Shown piece after piece: positions 1 through 7,610 of a DNA stretch of 38,652 bases; within the stretch, counting starts at the first letter, position 1, and the number at the start of each line of letters is the position of its first letter. Source of the DNA: Pseudomonas sp. GM78 (GTDB lineage: Bacteria > Pseudomonadota > Gammaproteobacteria > Pseudomonadales > Pseudomonadaceae); assembly GCF_000282475.1 (NCBI RefSeq), contig NZ_AKJF01000141.1:1-38652 (forward strand). Reading direction: 5' to 3'. The notes beneath the pieces were generated by a model. The model was not told where the DNA came from. It was given only the letters and a program-made list of their open reading frames with translations, and searched no databases. The position numbers and the translations under genes were made by a program.

Positions 1-1073
1 CCAGCCGTTGCGGCGGCTGCAGCGTGCAACATCTGCCGCACAACGAACAACTCGCCCTGAAACAGCGCATGCTCGCCGAGCAATTGTCGAAGGTCGCCGG
101 TGTCGAGCCCGAAGAATGGGCCGCGCCTTTGAGCGGCCCGGAATTCGCCTATCGCCGTCGCGCCCGGGTAGCGGTGCGCTGGGACATGAAAGCGAAGAAG
201 CTCGAAGTCGGTTTTCGCGCTGCCGGCAGCCATGACATTGTCGGCATCGATGATTGCCCGGTACTGGTACAGCCCTTGCAGCCGATCATGAGCCGCTTGC
301 CGGAAATGCTGCGGCGTTTGAGCAAGCCCCAGGCACTCGGGCACGTGGAATTGTTCAGCGGTTCATCGCTGGCGGTGTTGCTGCGGCACATGGCGCCGTT
401 GTCCGACAGTGACATGACCATCCTCAAGGATTTCTGTGCGTTCCATGAAGCCCAGTTGTGGCTGCACGGGGAGGGCGAACCGCAGCCTGTCGAGGTCGAT
501 CAGTCCCTGGGCTATCGTCTTGAACAATGGGATTTGAATCTGGCGTATCGGCCTGGGGATTTCATCCAGGTCAATGCCGGGGTCAACGAAGCGATGGTTG
601 CCCAGGCGCTGGACTGGCTGAAACCGCAAGCCGATGAGCGAGTTCTCGATCTATTCTGTGGGTTGGGTAACTTTGCCTTGCCGCTGGCCAAAGCCGTTCG
701 CGAAGTCGTGGCGGTGGAGGGTGTGCAGGTGATGGTCGATCGCGCCGCAGCGAACGCAATCAGCAACAATCTGAATAATGTGCAGTTTTTTCAGGCCGAT
801 TTATCCCAGCCTTTGACCGATGCCGAATGGGCGCGTGAAGGCTTTTGTGCGGTACTCTTGGACCCACCGCGTGATGGCGCTTTCGAGGTCGTGCGCAAGC
901 TCAAGTCCCTGGGGGCCGAGCGGTTGGTGTATGTGTCGTGCAACCCGGCAACCCTGGCGCGCGACACCATTGAATTGATCAAGCAGGGCTACCGGTTAAA
1001 ACGTGCCGGGATTCTCGATATGTTTCCTCAGACGGCACATGTCGAAGCCATGGCGTTATTTGAAGCGAGCTAG
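1..1073 (+). CDS. rlmD: 23S rRNA (uracil-1939-C5)-methyltransferase RlmD, 5' truncated by window edge
   Basis: Methylates U1939 of 23S rRNA using SAM and carries a 4Fe-4S cluster. The frame is open from base 3 with no start codon, so the N-terminal part (TRAM domain) lies outside the window; about 356 residues are visible. The first residues read [10 protein letters not shown], the CGGC part of the iron-sulfur motif of RlmD/RumA. Further on are the SAM motif [16 protein letters not shown] (nt 641-690), the PPR motif after DP near nt 866, the catalytic cysteine in [12 protein letters not shown] (near nt 930) and the general-base glutamate in [10 protein letters not shown] at the C-terminus. 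The spacing from the cluster to the catalytic Cys is normal for the family. relA starts 121 bp downstream on the same strand, an order I recall from other pseudomonads. Confidence 0.96.
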   Translation, partial: SRCGGCSVQHLPHNEQLALKQRMLAEQLSKVAGVEPEEWAAPLSGPEFAYRRRARVAVRWDMKAKKLEVGFRAAGSHDIVGIDDCPVLVQPLQPIMSRLPEMLRRLSKPQALGHVELFSGSSLAVLLRHMAPLSDSDMTILKDFCAFHEAQLWLHGEGEPQPVEVDQSLGYRLEQWDLNLAYRPGDFIQVNAGVNEAMVAQALDWLKPQADERVLDLFCGLGNFALPLAKAVREVVAVEGVQVMVDRAAANAISNNLNNVQFFQADLSQPLTDAEWAREGFCAVLLDPPRDGAFEVVRKLKSLGAERLVYVSCNPATLARDTIELIKQGYRLKRAGILDMFPQTAHVEAMALFEAS

Positions 1074-1194
1074 GATGCTCGTCTGGTCCGACTGGCCCGC
1101 CCGTGCAGCCGCGTACCAGCCCGACGTGGGCTCATGGGCAACGAAGGTCAGCGATTTGACGCATTGAATCTGCGTCGTAGGGAAGGTAAGCAAG

Positions 1195-3438
1195 ATGGTA
1201 CAGGTGAGAGCACACCAGCCGATCAACACCGACGGCAGTATCAATCTCGAGGCTTGGCTCGATCACGCGGTCAGTGTCGATCTGGCACTGGATCGCGAAG
1301 CCTTGAAAGAAGCCTGCGAGTACGCTCGCGAGGCCGAACAACAAGCCAATGCGGCGAAGAATTTATGGTCCGAAGGGACTTCGAGTTTCCGCACCGGCCT
1401 TGAGATCGCCGAGATTCTCGCCGACCTCAAGCTCGATCAGGATTCGCTGGTTGCCGCGGTTCTCTACCGGGGCGTGCGTGAAGGCCAGATCCCGTTGCCG
1501 GCGGTCAGCCAACGCTTTGGTCCCGTCGTTGCCAAACTCATCGACGGCGTGCAACGCATGGCGGCGATCAGCGACAGCCTGAGCCCGCGTAAATCCATGG
1601 TGATGGGTACCCAGGGCCAGGTGGAAAACCTGCGCAAGATGCTGGTGGCCATGGTCGACGACGTTCGTGTGGCCCTGATCAAACTGGCCGAACGTACCTG
1701 TGCGATCCGTGCGGTGAAAACCGCCGATGACGAAAAGCGCAACCGCGTCGCCCGCGAGGTGTTCGACATCTACGCGCCGCTCGCCCATCGCCTGGGTATC
1801 GGTCACATCAAGTGGGAACTGGAAGACTTGTCCTTCCGTTACCTGGAGCCAGACCAGTACAAGCAGATCGCCAAGTTGCTCCACGAGCGGCGACTGGATC
1901 GCGAGCGCTTCATCAGCGACGTGATGAGCCAGCTGAAAAACGAGTTGCAGGCCACCGGGGTCGATGCTGATATTAGCGGCCGGGCCAAACATATCTATTC
2001 GATCTGGCGCAAGATGCAGCGCAAGGGCCTGGAGTTCAGCCAGATCTACGACGTGCGCGCCGTGCGTGTGCTGGTGCCGGAAATGCGCGACTGCTACACC
2101 GCGCTCGGCATCGTCCACACCCTCTGGCGGCACATCCCCAAAGAGTTCGACGACTACATCGCCAACCCCAAGGAAAACGGCTATCGCTCGCTGCATACAG
2201 CGGTGATCGGGCCCGAGGGCAAGGTGCTGGAAGTGCAGATCCGCACGCACTCGATGCATGAGGAAGCCGAACTCGGTGTCTGCGCGCATTGGCGCTACAA
2301 GGGCACCGACGTCAAGTCCGGCTCCAATCACTATGAAGAAAAAATCTCCTGGCTGCGTCAGGTGCTCGAGTGGCACGAAGAGCTGGGCGACATTGGCGGG
2401 TTGGCCGAACAGCTGCGGGTCGATATCGAACCGGATCGGGTCTACATCTTCACCCCGGACGGTCACGCCATCGATTTGCCCAAGGGCGCGACGCCTCTGG
2501 ACTTTGCCTACCGCGTGCACACCGAGATCGGTCACAACTGCCGTGGCGCCAAGATCAACGGGCGCATCGTGCCGCTCAACTACAGCCTGCAAACCGGTGA
2601 ACAGGTCGAGATCATCACCAGCAAGCATGGCACCCCGAGCCGCGACTGGCTGAACCCGAACCTGGGTTATGTCACCACGTCTCGGGCGCGGGCGAAGATC
2701 GTTCACTGGTTCAAGTTGCAGGCCCGCGATCAGAACGTCGCGGCCGGTAAAACCCTGCTGGAACGTGAACTCAATCGCCTCGGCCTGCCAGCGGTGGATT
2801 TCGACAAGCTGGCCGACAAGGCCAACATGAAGACTGCCGAGGACATGTTCGCCGCGCTCGGTGCCGGCGACCTGCGCCTGGCGCAACTGGTCAACCTGGC
2901 ACAGCAACTGGTCGAGCCGGAACGCGGCAACGAACAGCTGGAGCTGATTCCACGCAAGGCCACCGGCTACAAACCGGGCAAGCGTGGCGATATCCAGATC
3001 CAGGGCGTGGGCAACCTGATGACCCAGATGGCGGGCTGCTGCCAGCCGCTGCCAGGGGATGCGATCGTCGGCTACATCACCCAGGGCCGTGGCGTGAGCA
3101 TTCACCGCCAGGATTGCGCCTCGGTGCTGCAACTGGGCGGGCGCGAGCCGGAGCGTATCATCCAGGTCAGCTGGGGGCCGGTACCGGTGCTCACCTATCC
3201 GGTGGACATTGTCATCCGTGCCTACGACCGTTCCGGACTGTTGCGTGACGTCTCGCAGGTGCTGCTCAACGAGCGGATCAACGTGCTGGCGGTCAATACC
3301 CGCTCGAACAAGGAGGACAACACTGCGTTGATGTCCCTGACCATCGAGATTCCGGGGCTGGACGCGCTGGGGCGCTTGCTGGGGCGGATTTCCCAGTTGC
3401 CGAACATCATCGAAACGCGGCGTAACCGTACGCCGTGA
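1195..3438 (+). CDS. relA: GTP pyrophosphokinase RelA, (p)ppGpp synthetase I
   Basis: Ribosome-associated enzyme that makes (p)ppGpp from ATP and GTP/GDP when uncharged tRNA enters the A site. At 747 residues it has the full RelA layout. The N-terminal pseudo-hydrolase region carries YRGVRE where active hydrolases have an HD motif, so it should not degrade ppGpp. The synthetase domain follows, with EFDDYIANPKENGYRSLHT (the E-x-D-D region) and VLEVQIRTHSMHEEAELG. Next come a TGS domain (VYIFTPDGHAIDLPKGATPL), a Cys-rich zinc-finger region (MAGCCQPLPGD) and a C-terminal ACT/RRM domain (PVDIVIRAYDRSGLLRDV). The ATG is preceded by GGAAGG eight bases upstream. A 37-bp perfect inverted repeat separates its stop from mazG. 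SpoT differs by having the HD motif, so the RelA call is firm. Confidence 0.97.
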   Translation: MVQVRAHQPINTDGSINLEAWLDHAVSVDLALDREALKEACEYAREAEQQANAAKNLWSEGTSSFRTGLEIAEILADLKLDQDSLVAAVLYRGVREGQIPLPAVSQRFGPVVAKLIDGVQRMAAISDSLSPRKSMVMGTQGQVENLRKMLVAMVDDVRVALIKLAERTCAIRAVKTADDEKRNRVAREVFDIYAPLAHRLGIGHIKWELEDLSFRYLEPDQYKQIAKLLHERRLDRERFISDVMSQLKNELQATGVDADISGRAKHIYSIWRKMQRKGLEFSQIYDVRAVRVLVPEMRDCYTALGIVHTLWRHIPKEFDDYIANPKENGYRSLHTAVIGPEGKVLEVQIRTHSMHEEAELGVCAHWRYKGTDVKSGSNHYEEKISWLRQVLEWHEELGDIGGLAEQLRVDIEPDRVYIFTPDGHAIDLPKGATPLDFAYRVHTEIGHNCRGAKINGRIVPLNYSLQTGEQVEIITSKHGTPSRDWLNPNLGYVTTSRARAKIVHWFKLQARDQNVAAGKTLLERELNRLGLPAVDFDKLADKANMKTAEDMFAALGAGDLRLAQLVNLAQQLVEPERGNEQLELIPRKATGYKPGKRGDIQIQGVGNLMTQMAGCCQPLPGDAIVGYITQGRGVSIHRQDCASVLQLGGREPERIIQVSWGPVPVLTYPVDIVIRAYDRSGLLRDVSQVLLNERINVLAVNTRSNKEDNTALMSLTIEIPGLDALGRLLGRISQLPNIIETRRNRTP

Positions 3439-3445
3439 AGAGGCC

Positions 3446-3541
3446 CCCTGTAGGAGTGAGCCTGCTCGCGATAGCGGTGTATCAGTCAGCATCAAAGGTG
3501 ACTAATACACCGCTATCGCGAGCAGGCTCACTCCTACAGGG
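3446..3541. repeat. REP-like inverted repeat pair, relA-mazG gap
   Basis: Two perfect 37-bp arms, 3446-3482 and 3505-3541, face each other across a 22-bp loop. The core tgtaggagtgagcctgctcg is the pseudomonad REP type (compare the copies at 5431, 23496 and 27712). The transcript would fold into a very long hairpin, 18 bp after the relA stop codon finishes its flank and 21 bp before the mazG ATG. Confidence 0.9.
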
Positions 3542-3562
3542 TATTGTGGTGAGACATAATTA

Positions 3563-4396
3563 ATGTACAGCCTTGAAGACCTGCTACACCTGATGAACCG
3601 CCTGCGCGACCCGCAGTACGGTTGCCCGTGGGACATCAAGCAAACCTACGCCACCATCGTCCCGCACACCCTCGAGGAAGCCTATGAAGTCGCCGATGCC
3701 ATCGAGCGCGGCGACTTCGATCATTTGCAGGGCGAGTTGGGGGATCTGCTGTTCCAGGTGGTGTATTACAGCCAACTGGCCCGGGAGGAAGGGCGTTTTG
3801 AATTCGCCGGCGTGGTCGACAGCATCACCCGCAAGCTGATCCGCCGTCACCCGCATGTATTTCCCACTGGTGATCTGTACGCACCGCTGGATGTACCGCG
3901 CTTGAATGAAGAGCAGGTCAAGCAGCGCTGGGAAGAGATCAAGGCCGAAGAGCGCGCGGAGAAATCCGCCGCACCTCAACAGCTGTCCTTGCTCGATGAC
4001 GTCCCTGCCGCGCTGCCAGCGCTGTCCCGGTCGGCCAAATTGCAAAAGCGTGCAGGGCAGGTCGGTTTCGACTGGCCCGATGCGCTGCCGGTGCTGGACA
4101 AGGTTCGTGAAGAACTCGATGAAATACTCGAAGCGATGGCCGACAACGACTCGGTGGCGATTGCCGATGAAGTCGGCGATCTGCTGTTTTCCGTGGTCAA
4201 TCTGGCGCGTCACCTCAAGGTCGATCCGGAAACCGCGCTGCGTGGCGCCAACAGCAAATTCGAACGACGCTTCCGTTTTATCGAACAGGCATTGCGCGAC
4301 ACCCACCGTCCCATGGAAGATTGCACCCTCGAAGAGTTGGACGCCCTGTGGGGTGAAGCCAAACGCCAGGAAAAGAATGTGCCCAGCTGCGGTTGA
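3563..4396 (+). CDS. mazG: Nucleoside triphosphate pyrophosphohydrolase MazG
   Basis: Hydrolyses NTPs and dNTPs to the monophosphate and pyrophosphate; in E. coli it also limits ppGpp accumulation by acting on nucleotide pools. The 277 residues hold two tandem all-alpha MazG modules. The first has EEAYE (38-42) followed by GELGDLLFQVV (57 onward), and the second has EELDE followed by DEVGDLLFSVVN, the glutamates and aspartates that bind magnesium. The CPWD motif near residue 21 is typical of the N-terminus. The ATG has only a weak Shine-Dalgarno (GAG about 11 bases upstream) and sits just after the long REP-like hairpin. That position suggests either low independent translation or its own control relative to relA. 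Confidence 0.95.
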   Translation: MYSLEDLLHLMNRLRDPQYGCPWDIKQTYATIVPHTLEEAYEVADAIERGDFDHLQGELGDLLFQVVYYSQLAREEGRFEFAGVVDSITRKLIRRHPHVFPTGDLYAPLDVPRLNEEQVKQRWEEIKAEERAEKSAAPQQLSLLDDVPAALPALSRSAKLQKRAGQVGFDWPDALPVLDKVREELDEILEAMADNDSVAIADEVGDLLFSVVNLARHLKVDPETALRGANSKFERRFRFIEQALRDTHRPMEDCTLEELDALWGEAKRQEKNVPSCG

Positions 4397-4424
4397 GCAG
4401 TTGCCTAAGTGAGTAATAAGCACC

Positions 4425-4967
4425 ATGAGCATTTCCCTTCGCGACCAGTTGCTCAAAGCAGGGCTGGTCAACCAGAAGCAGGCCAAGCAGGTCAGCAAAG
4501 ACAAGCAGAAACAGCAACGCCTGGCCCACAAAGGCCAGATAGAGCTGGATGATTCCCAGCAGCGTGCGGCCCAGGAAGCCATGGCCGAGAAGGTCAAGCG
4601 CGACCAGGAACTCAACCGCCAGCAGCAGGAAAAAGTCGAGGCCAAGGCTCGTGTCGCGCAGATCAAGCAATTGATCGAAGCCACGCGCCTGCCCAAGTTG
4701 ACGACCGAGGACTACTACAACTTCGTAGACGACAAGAAGGTCAAGCGCCTCTCGGTCAACACCCTGATGCGCAACAAGCTCAGTAACGGTTCGCTGGCCA
4801 TCGTGCATCACGCCGGCGGCTATGAAGTGATTCCCCGTGAAGCCGCCCTGAAGATCCAGGAGCGCGATCCGCAACGTATCGTGCAACTGAATGTGAAGAC
4901 CGAAGAAGTGGCCGCCGAGGACGATCCGTACGCGGCCTATCAGATCCCGGATGATCTGATGTGGTAA
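4425..4967 (+). CDS. DUF2058 (YaiL-like) charged coiled-coil protein
   Basis: A 180-residue protein recognisable as the DUF2058 family, called YaiL in enterobacteria and sometimes labelled nucleoprotein/polynucleotide-associated; no biochemical role is established that I know of. The start MSISLRDQLLKAGLVNQKQA is the family signature. Residues about 15-90 are rich in Lys, Gln and Glu and predicted helical or coiled coil. The second half (LPKLTTEDYYNFVDDKKVKR and AIVHHAGGYEVIPREAALKI) forms a compact globular part. The very acidic tail ends in DDLMW. It starts 28 bp after the mazG stop and probably shares its transcript; a strong 15-bp hairpin follows 18 bp after its stop. Confidence 0.88.
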   Translation: MSISLRDQLLKAGLVNQKQAKQVSKDKQKQQRLAHKGQIELDDSQQRAAQEAMAEKVKRDQELNRQQQEKVEAKARVAQIKQLIEATRLPKLTTEDYYNFVDDKKVKRLSVNTLMRNKLSNGSLAIVHHAGGYEVIPREAALKIQERDPQRIVQLNVKTEEVAAEDDPYAAYQIPDDLMW

Positions 4968-4985
4968 GCGGTTAACGCCTGCTAT

Positions 4986-5022
4986 AACGACAAACCCCGC
5001 TCATGGCGGGGTTTGTCGTTTT
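4986..5022. terminator. Strong hairpin terminator between convergent genes
   Basis: Perfect 15-bp arms (4986-5000 and 5006-5020) with a TCATG loop, GC core CCCCGC/GCGGGG and flanking T-rich stretch. It lies between the DUF2058 gene (+) and the 62-residue gene (-), so it can end transcripts from either side. Confidence 0.88.
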
Positions 5023-5037
5023 CAATGCTGTCATTGC

Positions 5038-5226
5038 TCAGGCGGAGCGAAGTTCTCTTTGCTGCTCCAGGGTTTCCAGTTCGGCCTTGTAGTTGTGGGC
5101 GTCAGTCTCGGAATGGAACATCCCGACCAGCAGGTCCTGTTGGTACACATCCCAGATCCGGATGCCGGCGGCTACGCCTTCATGGGACATATGTGAATCG
5201 TCGCGTTCAGTTACTTTGACAGTCAT
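5038..5226 (-). CDS. Small conserved-looking protein of unknown function, 62 aa
   Basis: The sequence runs from MTVKVTERDDSHMSHEGVAA to a Leu/Glu-rich C-terminal helix. I recognise the general look of a pseudomonad small cytosolic protein but no named family. It has no signal peptide or membrane segment. The middle (IRIWDVYQQDLLVGMFHS) looks like beta strands and the end (DAHNYKAELETLEQQRE) like an amphipathic helix. The start is supported by GGAG about eight bases upstream of the ATG on the minus strand. It stands alone: the upstream neighbour region is non-coding and a strong hairpin lies just past its stop. Codon use matches the neighbours. It is real by frame, ribosome site and terminator, but its function is unknown. 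Confidence 0.7.
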   Translation of the reverse strand: MTVKVTERDDSHMSHEGVAAGIRIWDVYQQDLLVGMFHSETDAHNYKAELETLEQQRELRSA

Positions 5227-5557
5227 CTGCTAGCTCCAATCTCTGTTATCTGCAGCAAGGCATGTGCAGGACTCTGTTATAGGTTTGGTAGCTTGCTAAG
5301 TAAACGACTGAGTTTGGAAAGGGTTTGTTGCAGAATTGGAAACAGTCCTGCAGCCCGCGTAATCCGCGACATTCAGTCGCAGGCCGTTGAGTTCCATGAC
5401 AAAAGCTTCATGTTGAACAGGTAACTTCTACCCTGTGGGAGCTGGCTTGCCAGCGATAGCGATGTGTCAGGCGATGCTGATGTTGGCTGGGCCGACGTCA
5501 TCGCTGGCAAGCCAGCTCCCACAGGGGTTTATATTTACCGTGAGGTTTTCTCAAGGC
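5227..5557. other. Non-coding gap between the 62-aa gene and fabB
   Basis: This 331-bp stretch holds no convincing gene. The 5227-5300 part, lower in GC (AACTCTGTTATAGG and nearby), probably contains the promoter of the 62-aa gene. A REP-like pair occupies 5431-5526. I see nothing recognisable between 5310 and 5430. Confidence 0.5.
5431..5526. repeat. REP-like inverted repeat pair downstream of fabB
   Basis: Perfect 27-bp arms, 5431-5457 (starting ccctgtgggagctggcttgc) and 5500-5526, separated by 42 bp. Same family as the pairs at 3446, 23496 and 27712 but with the variant core gtgggagctggcttgccagc. It lies just beyond the fabB terminator. Confidence 0.9.
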
Positions 5558-5592
5558 AAAAAAAAATGCCCCGAACCAGTCGGGGCGTTTTC
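5558..5592 (-). terminator. Rho-independent terminator of fabA-fabB
   Basis: Reading the minus strand, the stem GCCCCGA (loop CTGGT) TCGGGGC is followed by a run of nine T residues. It lies 24 bp past the fabB stop codon. Confidence 0.92.
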
Positions 5593-5615
5593 ATGTGCGG
5601 CTCAACAGCGGGGAA

Positions 5616-6836
5616 TTACTTGCCTTCCCAGCGCTTCAGTACCAGCGTGGCATTGGTGCCACCGAAACCGAAGCTGTTGCTCATCACGGTGTTAATGGTG
5701 GCGTTTTCGCGGGTCTTGGTCAGCACCGGCAGGTCGGCCACTTCCGGGTCCAGCTCGTCGATGTTGGCGGAACCGGCAATGAAGTTGCCTTCCATCATCA
5801 GCATGCAGTAGATCGCTTCGTGAACGCCGGCGGCGCCCAGGGAGTGACCCGACAGGCTCTTGGTGGAGCTTATGGCCGGAGCCTTGTCGCCGAACACTTC
5901 ACGCACGCCCTTCATTTCCGCGACGTCGCCGACCGGAGTCGAAGTGCCGTGGGTGTTCAGGTAGTCGATCGGGGTGTCGACGGTGGACAGCGCCTGCTGC
6001 ATGCAGCGGATTGCGCCTTCGCCGCTTGGGGCAACCATGTCGTAGCCGTCGGAAGTCGCGCCGTAGCCTACGATTTCCGCGTAGATCTTCGCGCCGCGGG
6101 CCAGAGCGTGTTCCAGCTCTTCAACCACGACCATGCCGCCACCGCCAGCGATGACGAAACCGTCACGGTCGGCATCGTAGGCACGGGAAGCTTGTTCCGG
6201 GGTGTCGTTGCGCTTGCTGGACAGTGCGCCCATGGCGTCGAACAGGAACGACTGGCTCCAGTGCTCTTCTTCACCGCCGCCGGCGAACACGATGTCCTGC
6301 TTGCCCATCTGGATCTGTTCCATGGCGGTACCGATGCAGTGAGCACTGGTGGCGCAGGCAGAAGCGATGGAGTAGTTCAGGCCCTTGATCTTGAACGGTG
6401 TGGCCAGGCAAGCGGAAACGGTGCTGCTCATGGTCCGCGTTACGCGGTATGGGCCGACGCGCTTGACGCCTTTCTCGCGCAGGATGTCCAGCGCTTCCAT
6501 CTGGTTCAGGGTCGATGCGCCACCGGAACCGGCGATCAGGCCAGTACGCGGGTTGGACACTTGCTCTTCGGTCAGGCCCGAGTCGGCGATGGCGTCTTTC
6601 ATGGCCAGGTAGGCATAAGCTGCCGCGTGGCCGACGAAGCGATAGATCTTGCGATCGATCAGCTCTTCAAGGTTGAGGTCAATGGAGCCGGAAACCTGGC
6701 TACGCAGACCCATTTCGGCATATTCCGGGTTGAACCGGATGCCAGGGCGGCTTGCACGCAGGTTAGCGGAGACGGTCTCTTTGTCATTGCCCAGGCACGA
6801 AACGATGCCCAGACCAGTGATAACGACGCGGCGCAT
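5616..6836 (-). CDS. fabB: 3-oxoacyl-ACP synthase I (FabB)
   Basis: Condensing enzyme of type II fatty acid synthesis; elongates the cis-3-decenoyl-ACP made by FabA and so commits carbon to unsaturated fatty acids. Its 406 residues match the family length. The Cys-His-His catalytic triad is visible: C161 in [13 protein letters not shown]296 in NTHGTSTP and H331 in [11 protein letters not shown], with the conserved K326 between the two histidines. The C-terminal [15 protein letters not shown] is the usual end of the thiolase fold. It begins 11 bp after the fabA stop, so the two are translated from one message, the arrangement expected for FabB rather than FabF. A rho-independent terminator follows. 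Confidence 0.98.
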   Translation of the reverse strand: MRRVVITGLGIVSCLGNDKETVSANLRASRPGIRFNPEYAEMGLRSQVSGSIDLNLEELIDRKIYRFVGHAAAYAYLAMKDAIADSGLTEEQVSNPRTGLIAGSGGASTLNQMEALDILREKGVKRVGPYRVTRTMSSTVSACLATPFKIKGLNYSIASACATSAHCIGTAMEQIQMGKQDIVFAGGGEEEHWSQSFLFDAMGALSSKRNDTPEQASRAYDADRDGFVIAGGGGMVVVEELEHALARGAKIYAEIVGYGATSDGYDMVAPSGEGAIRCMQQALSTVDTPIDYLNTHGTSTPVGDVAEMKGVREVFGDKAPAISSTKSLSGHSLGAAGVHEAIYCMLMMEGNFIAGSANIDELDPEVADLPVLTKTRENATINTVMSNSFGFGGTNATLVLKRWEGK

Positions 6837-6847
6837 GCGGATAACCC

Positions 6848-7363
6848 TTAGAAGTTGTCAGTGGAGGTGAACACGCCGACCCGGAGGCCTTCGGCGGTGT
6901 AGATTTCGCGACCGTCAACAGTCACCGAACCGTCGGCAATGGCCAGGTTCAGCTTGCCTTTGAGGACGCGCTTGATATGAATGTTATAGGTGACTTTCTT
7001 GGCGGTCGGCAGGACCTGGCCGAAGAATTTCACTTCGCCCGAACCCAGCGCACGGCCACGGCCCGGCAGGCCTTGCCAGCCCAGGAAGAAACCGACCAGT
7101 TGCCACATGGCGTCGAGGCCCAGGCAGCCCGGCATCACCGGATCGCCTTCGAAGTGGCAGGCGAAGAACCACAGGTCCGGAGTGATATCCAGCTCGGCGA
7201 CCAATTCACCTTTGCCGTACTTGCCACCCTCTTCGCTGATCAGGGTGATGCGATCGACCATCAGCATGTTCGGGGCGGGCAGTTGCGCGTTACCTGGGCC
7301 GAACAGCTCACCGCGACTGCAGCGCAGCAGGTCTTCCCGGGTAAAGGCGTTTTGTTTGGTCAT
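6848..7363 (-). CDS. fabA: 3-hydroxydecanoyl-ACP dehydratase/isomerase (FabA)
   Basis: Dehydrates 3-hydroxydecanoyl-ACP and isomerises trans-2- to cis-3-decenoyl-ACP, the branch point to unsaturated fatty acids. At 171 residues it is the standard length. The hotdog-fold active site has H70 ([16 protein letters not shown]) and D84 (LGLDAMWQ), the same numbers as in the E. coli enzyme. GAGGAGC precedes the ATG. It is the first gene of fabA-fabB. In P. aeruginosa this operon is repressed by DesT according to acyl-CoA saturation; a matching dyad at 7495-7512 lies 132 bp upstream of the start. Confidence 0.98.
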   Translation of the reverse strand: MTKQNAFTREDLLRCSRGELFGPGNAQLPAPNMLMVDRITLISEEGGKYGKGELVAELDITPDLWFFACHFEGDPVMPGCLGLDAMWQLVGFFLGWQGLPGRGRALGSGEVKFFGQVLPTAKKVTYNIHIKRVLKGKLNLAIADGSVTVDGREIYTAEGLRVGVFTSTDNF

Positions 7364-7494
7364 GCGAGCTCCTCAATAGTCCCATGCGGCAGGTGGGGCA
7401 AATCTTCCCGGCCGATCGAAGCGTTCATGCCTCGAACCGGCAGCCTACTCATAGACTATTGCGTTGTAGTGAAAGTCACAGCACCAAGGACATG

Positions 7495-7512
7495 AATGTA
7501 CACTTGTGCACT
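7495..7512 (-). promoter_or_regulatory. Candidate DesT/FabR-type operator upstream of fabA
   Basis: The sequence aatgtacacttgtgcact is an imperfect dyad of the form A-R-T-G-Y-A-C-A-nn-T-G-T-R-C-A-Y-T. The half site resembles what I remember of DesT and FabR operators in front of fabA/fabB/desC genes. It lies in an AT-rich stretch between fabA and the kinase gene. Experimental support is absent, so the regulator assignment is inference. Confidence 0.5.
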
Positions 7513-7610
7513 GAAATTTTTAATCAAGTCCCTTTTCGGGCTTGTACGGGTGCCTAAGACTGCCGCACTTTCGCCTTTCACGCCAGTCGCAGATGCTCGA
7601 AAGGCCTGTA

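Noticed and set aside
1363-3495. Long open frame on the minus strand opposite relA
   Set aside because: It mirrors relA in a high-GC gene where antisense frames stay open by codon bias; no ribosome site, no recognisable domain, and relA is certain.
5595-6851. Long plus-strand frame opposite fabB
   Set aside because: Antisense shadow; fabB has its full catalytic triad and terminator on the minus strand.
7571-7604. GCCTTTC/GAAAGGC stem downstream of the hybrid kinase gene as a terminator
   Set aside because: 19-base loop and no T run on either strand.
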